The notes beneath the pieces are model-generated. The model did not search any database, was not told the origin of the DNA, and saw only the letters and a program-made list of their open reading frames with translations. From positions 1 through 6,603 of the forward strand of contig JAJFFI010000063.1 of NCBI GenBank assembly GCA_021776755.1: a stretch of 6,603 nucleotides of DNA, in the 5' to 3' direction. This DNA comes from Alphaproteobacteria bacterium (GTDB lineage: Bacteria > Pseudomonadota > Alphaproteobacteria > JAJFFI01). The position numbers and the translations under genes were made by a program. Below are positions 6,000-6,603 of the stretch, piece by piece (the stretch's first letter is position 1; each line of letters opens with the position of its first letter).

Positions 6000-6056
6000 C
6001 GCACCCTCCGTTTCGACGTTTCGATCTTGCCGGGATGGCCCATTGCAGGCTACCGT

Positions 6057-6081
6057 TTTTTCGCCAAGGCCCGGCGAAAAA
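6057..6081. promoter_or_regulatory. Perfect 9-bp inverted repeat in the Rid/ALDH divergent gap
   Basis: TTTTTCGCC (6057-6065) and GGCGAAAAA (6073-6081) are exact reverse complements around a 7-base spacer. Neither flanking gene ends here, as both start outward from this 143-base gap, so an operator for shared control of the Rid-hydrolase pair and the aldehyde dehydrogenase is likelier than a terminator. As RNA it would fold into a hairpin with an A/T-rich base in either leader. A further 8-base palindrome, TTCGCGAA, lies at 6122-6129 near the dehydrogenase start. I could not pick convincing -35/-10 pairs in this gap. Confidence 0.5.
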
Positions 6082-6142
6082 TCCGAATGCCCTCCGGGGC
6101 GCTGGTCCAGAATGGGGCAAATTCGCGAAACGGAGAATGACC

Positions 6143-6603
6143 ATGACCGACACCGCACGCTACCAGATGCTGATCGACGGCGGCTGGACGGACGCCGGCG
6201 ACGGCCAGACCTTCGAGAGCCTGAACCCCACGACCGGTGAGACCTGGGCCGAGATTCCGGAAGCCACCGCCGACGATGTCGACCGCGCGGTCCGCGCCGC
6301 CCACACCGCCTTCACCGAGGGCCCCTGGGCCACGATGACGCCGACCGGGCGCGGCCGGTGTCTGCGCAATCTCGGCGATCTGCTGGCGGAAAAATCCGAG
6401 GAGCTGGGCCGCACCGAGACCATCGACACCGGCAAGATGCTGAAGGAAACCCGCTGGCAGGCGAAATACATCGCCGAATTCTTCCACTACTACGCGGGCT
6501 GCGCCGACAAGCTCCACGGCACCACGCTGCCCATCGACAAGCCAGATTTGCACGTCTTCACGATGCGTGAACCGCTCGGCGTCGTCGCCGCGGTCGTACC
6601 CTG
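6143..6603 (+). CDS. NAD(P)+-dependent aldehyde dehydrogenase, N-terminal part
   Basis: The first 153 residues of an aldehyde dehydrogenase superfamily enzyme (usually about 480-500), cut by the right edge. The N-terminal pattern is typical: MLIDGGWTDAGDGQTFESLN (9-28), then PTTGE, the helix DDVDRAVRAAHTAF (44-57), GPW at 60-62, TIDTGKMLKET (93-103), the YIAEFFHYYAGCADKLHG stretch (109-126) and FTMREPLGVVAAVVP (139-153) leading into the usual PWN. The catalytic Cys and Glu and most of the cofactor fold lie outside the window, so substrate and cofactor choice cannot be judged. It should oxidise an aldehyde to an acid. GGAG at 6132-6135 is 7 bases before the ATG at 6143; the in-frame ATG at 6137 is too close to it. 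It is divergent from the Rid-hydrolase pair. Confidence 0.95.
   Translation, partial: MTDTARYQMLIDGGWTDAGDGQTFESLNPTTGETWAEIPEATADDVDRAVRAAHTAFTEGPWATMTPTGRGRCLRNLGDLLAEKSEELGRTETIDTGKMLKETRWQAKYIAEFFHYYAGCADKLHGTTLPIDKPDLHVFTMREPLGVVAAVVP

Noticed and set aside
6057..6081. Intrinsic terminator reading of the 9-bp inverted repeat
   Set aside because: No gene ends into it from either side, since both neighbours start outward, so an operator role fits better.
4804..6153. A 449-residue fused Rid-hydrolase protein
   Set aside because: The added N-terminal part is read out of frame across the Rid gene and has no Rid sequence; the hydrolase starts at TTG 5607 with its own GGAG.

Overview
This is a GC-rich window, roughly two thirds G+C. 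It carries a dispersed hairpin-forming repeat of a type common in alphaproteobacterial chromosomes, so an alphaproteobacterial chromosome is the most likely source; I cannot name the genus. It holds seven protein genes (two cut by the window edges), one probable gene remnant and several palindromic control elements. I saw no tRNA, rRNA, CRISPR array or transposase.

Left part (1-3026, minus strand): a two-gene unit of an AsnB-type glutamine amidotransferase followed 4 bases later by a GT4 glycosyltransferase that runs off the left edge. The pairing suggests the edge of a surface-polysaccharide locus, with AsnB amidating a sugar or sugar acid. A promoter candidate with an extended -10 lies about 60 bases upstream of asnB.

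Middle (3027-4807): a 388-base non-genic stretch holds that promoter, the dispersed inverted repeat, and a short tail that looks like the 3' end of a lost alpha/beta-hydrolase gene, sharing an exact 19-base word in the same frame with the intact hydrolase downstream. Next comes a four-helix membrane protein of unknown function. It is divergent from an XRE/MmyB-like regulator across a 124-base gap with two face-to-face promoter candidates and two short palindromes.

Right part (4804-6603): the regulator converges on an alpha/beta hydrolase and the two genes share a CTAG at their stops. The hydrolase is the second gene of a minus-strand pair led by a Rid/YjgF-family protein. Both are read from TTG starts and overlap as TTGA. 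Across a 143-base gap with a strong 9-bp inverted repeat, an NAD(P)+-dependent aldehyde dehydrogenase starts on the plus strand and leaves the window. Rid protein, hydrolase and dehydrogenase plausibly form a small catabolic module; the substrate cannot be read from sequence.

I found no convincing wholly new system. The best leads are the hydrolase remnant, the divergent control region and the Rid protein lacking the canonical catalytic arginine.
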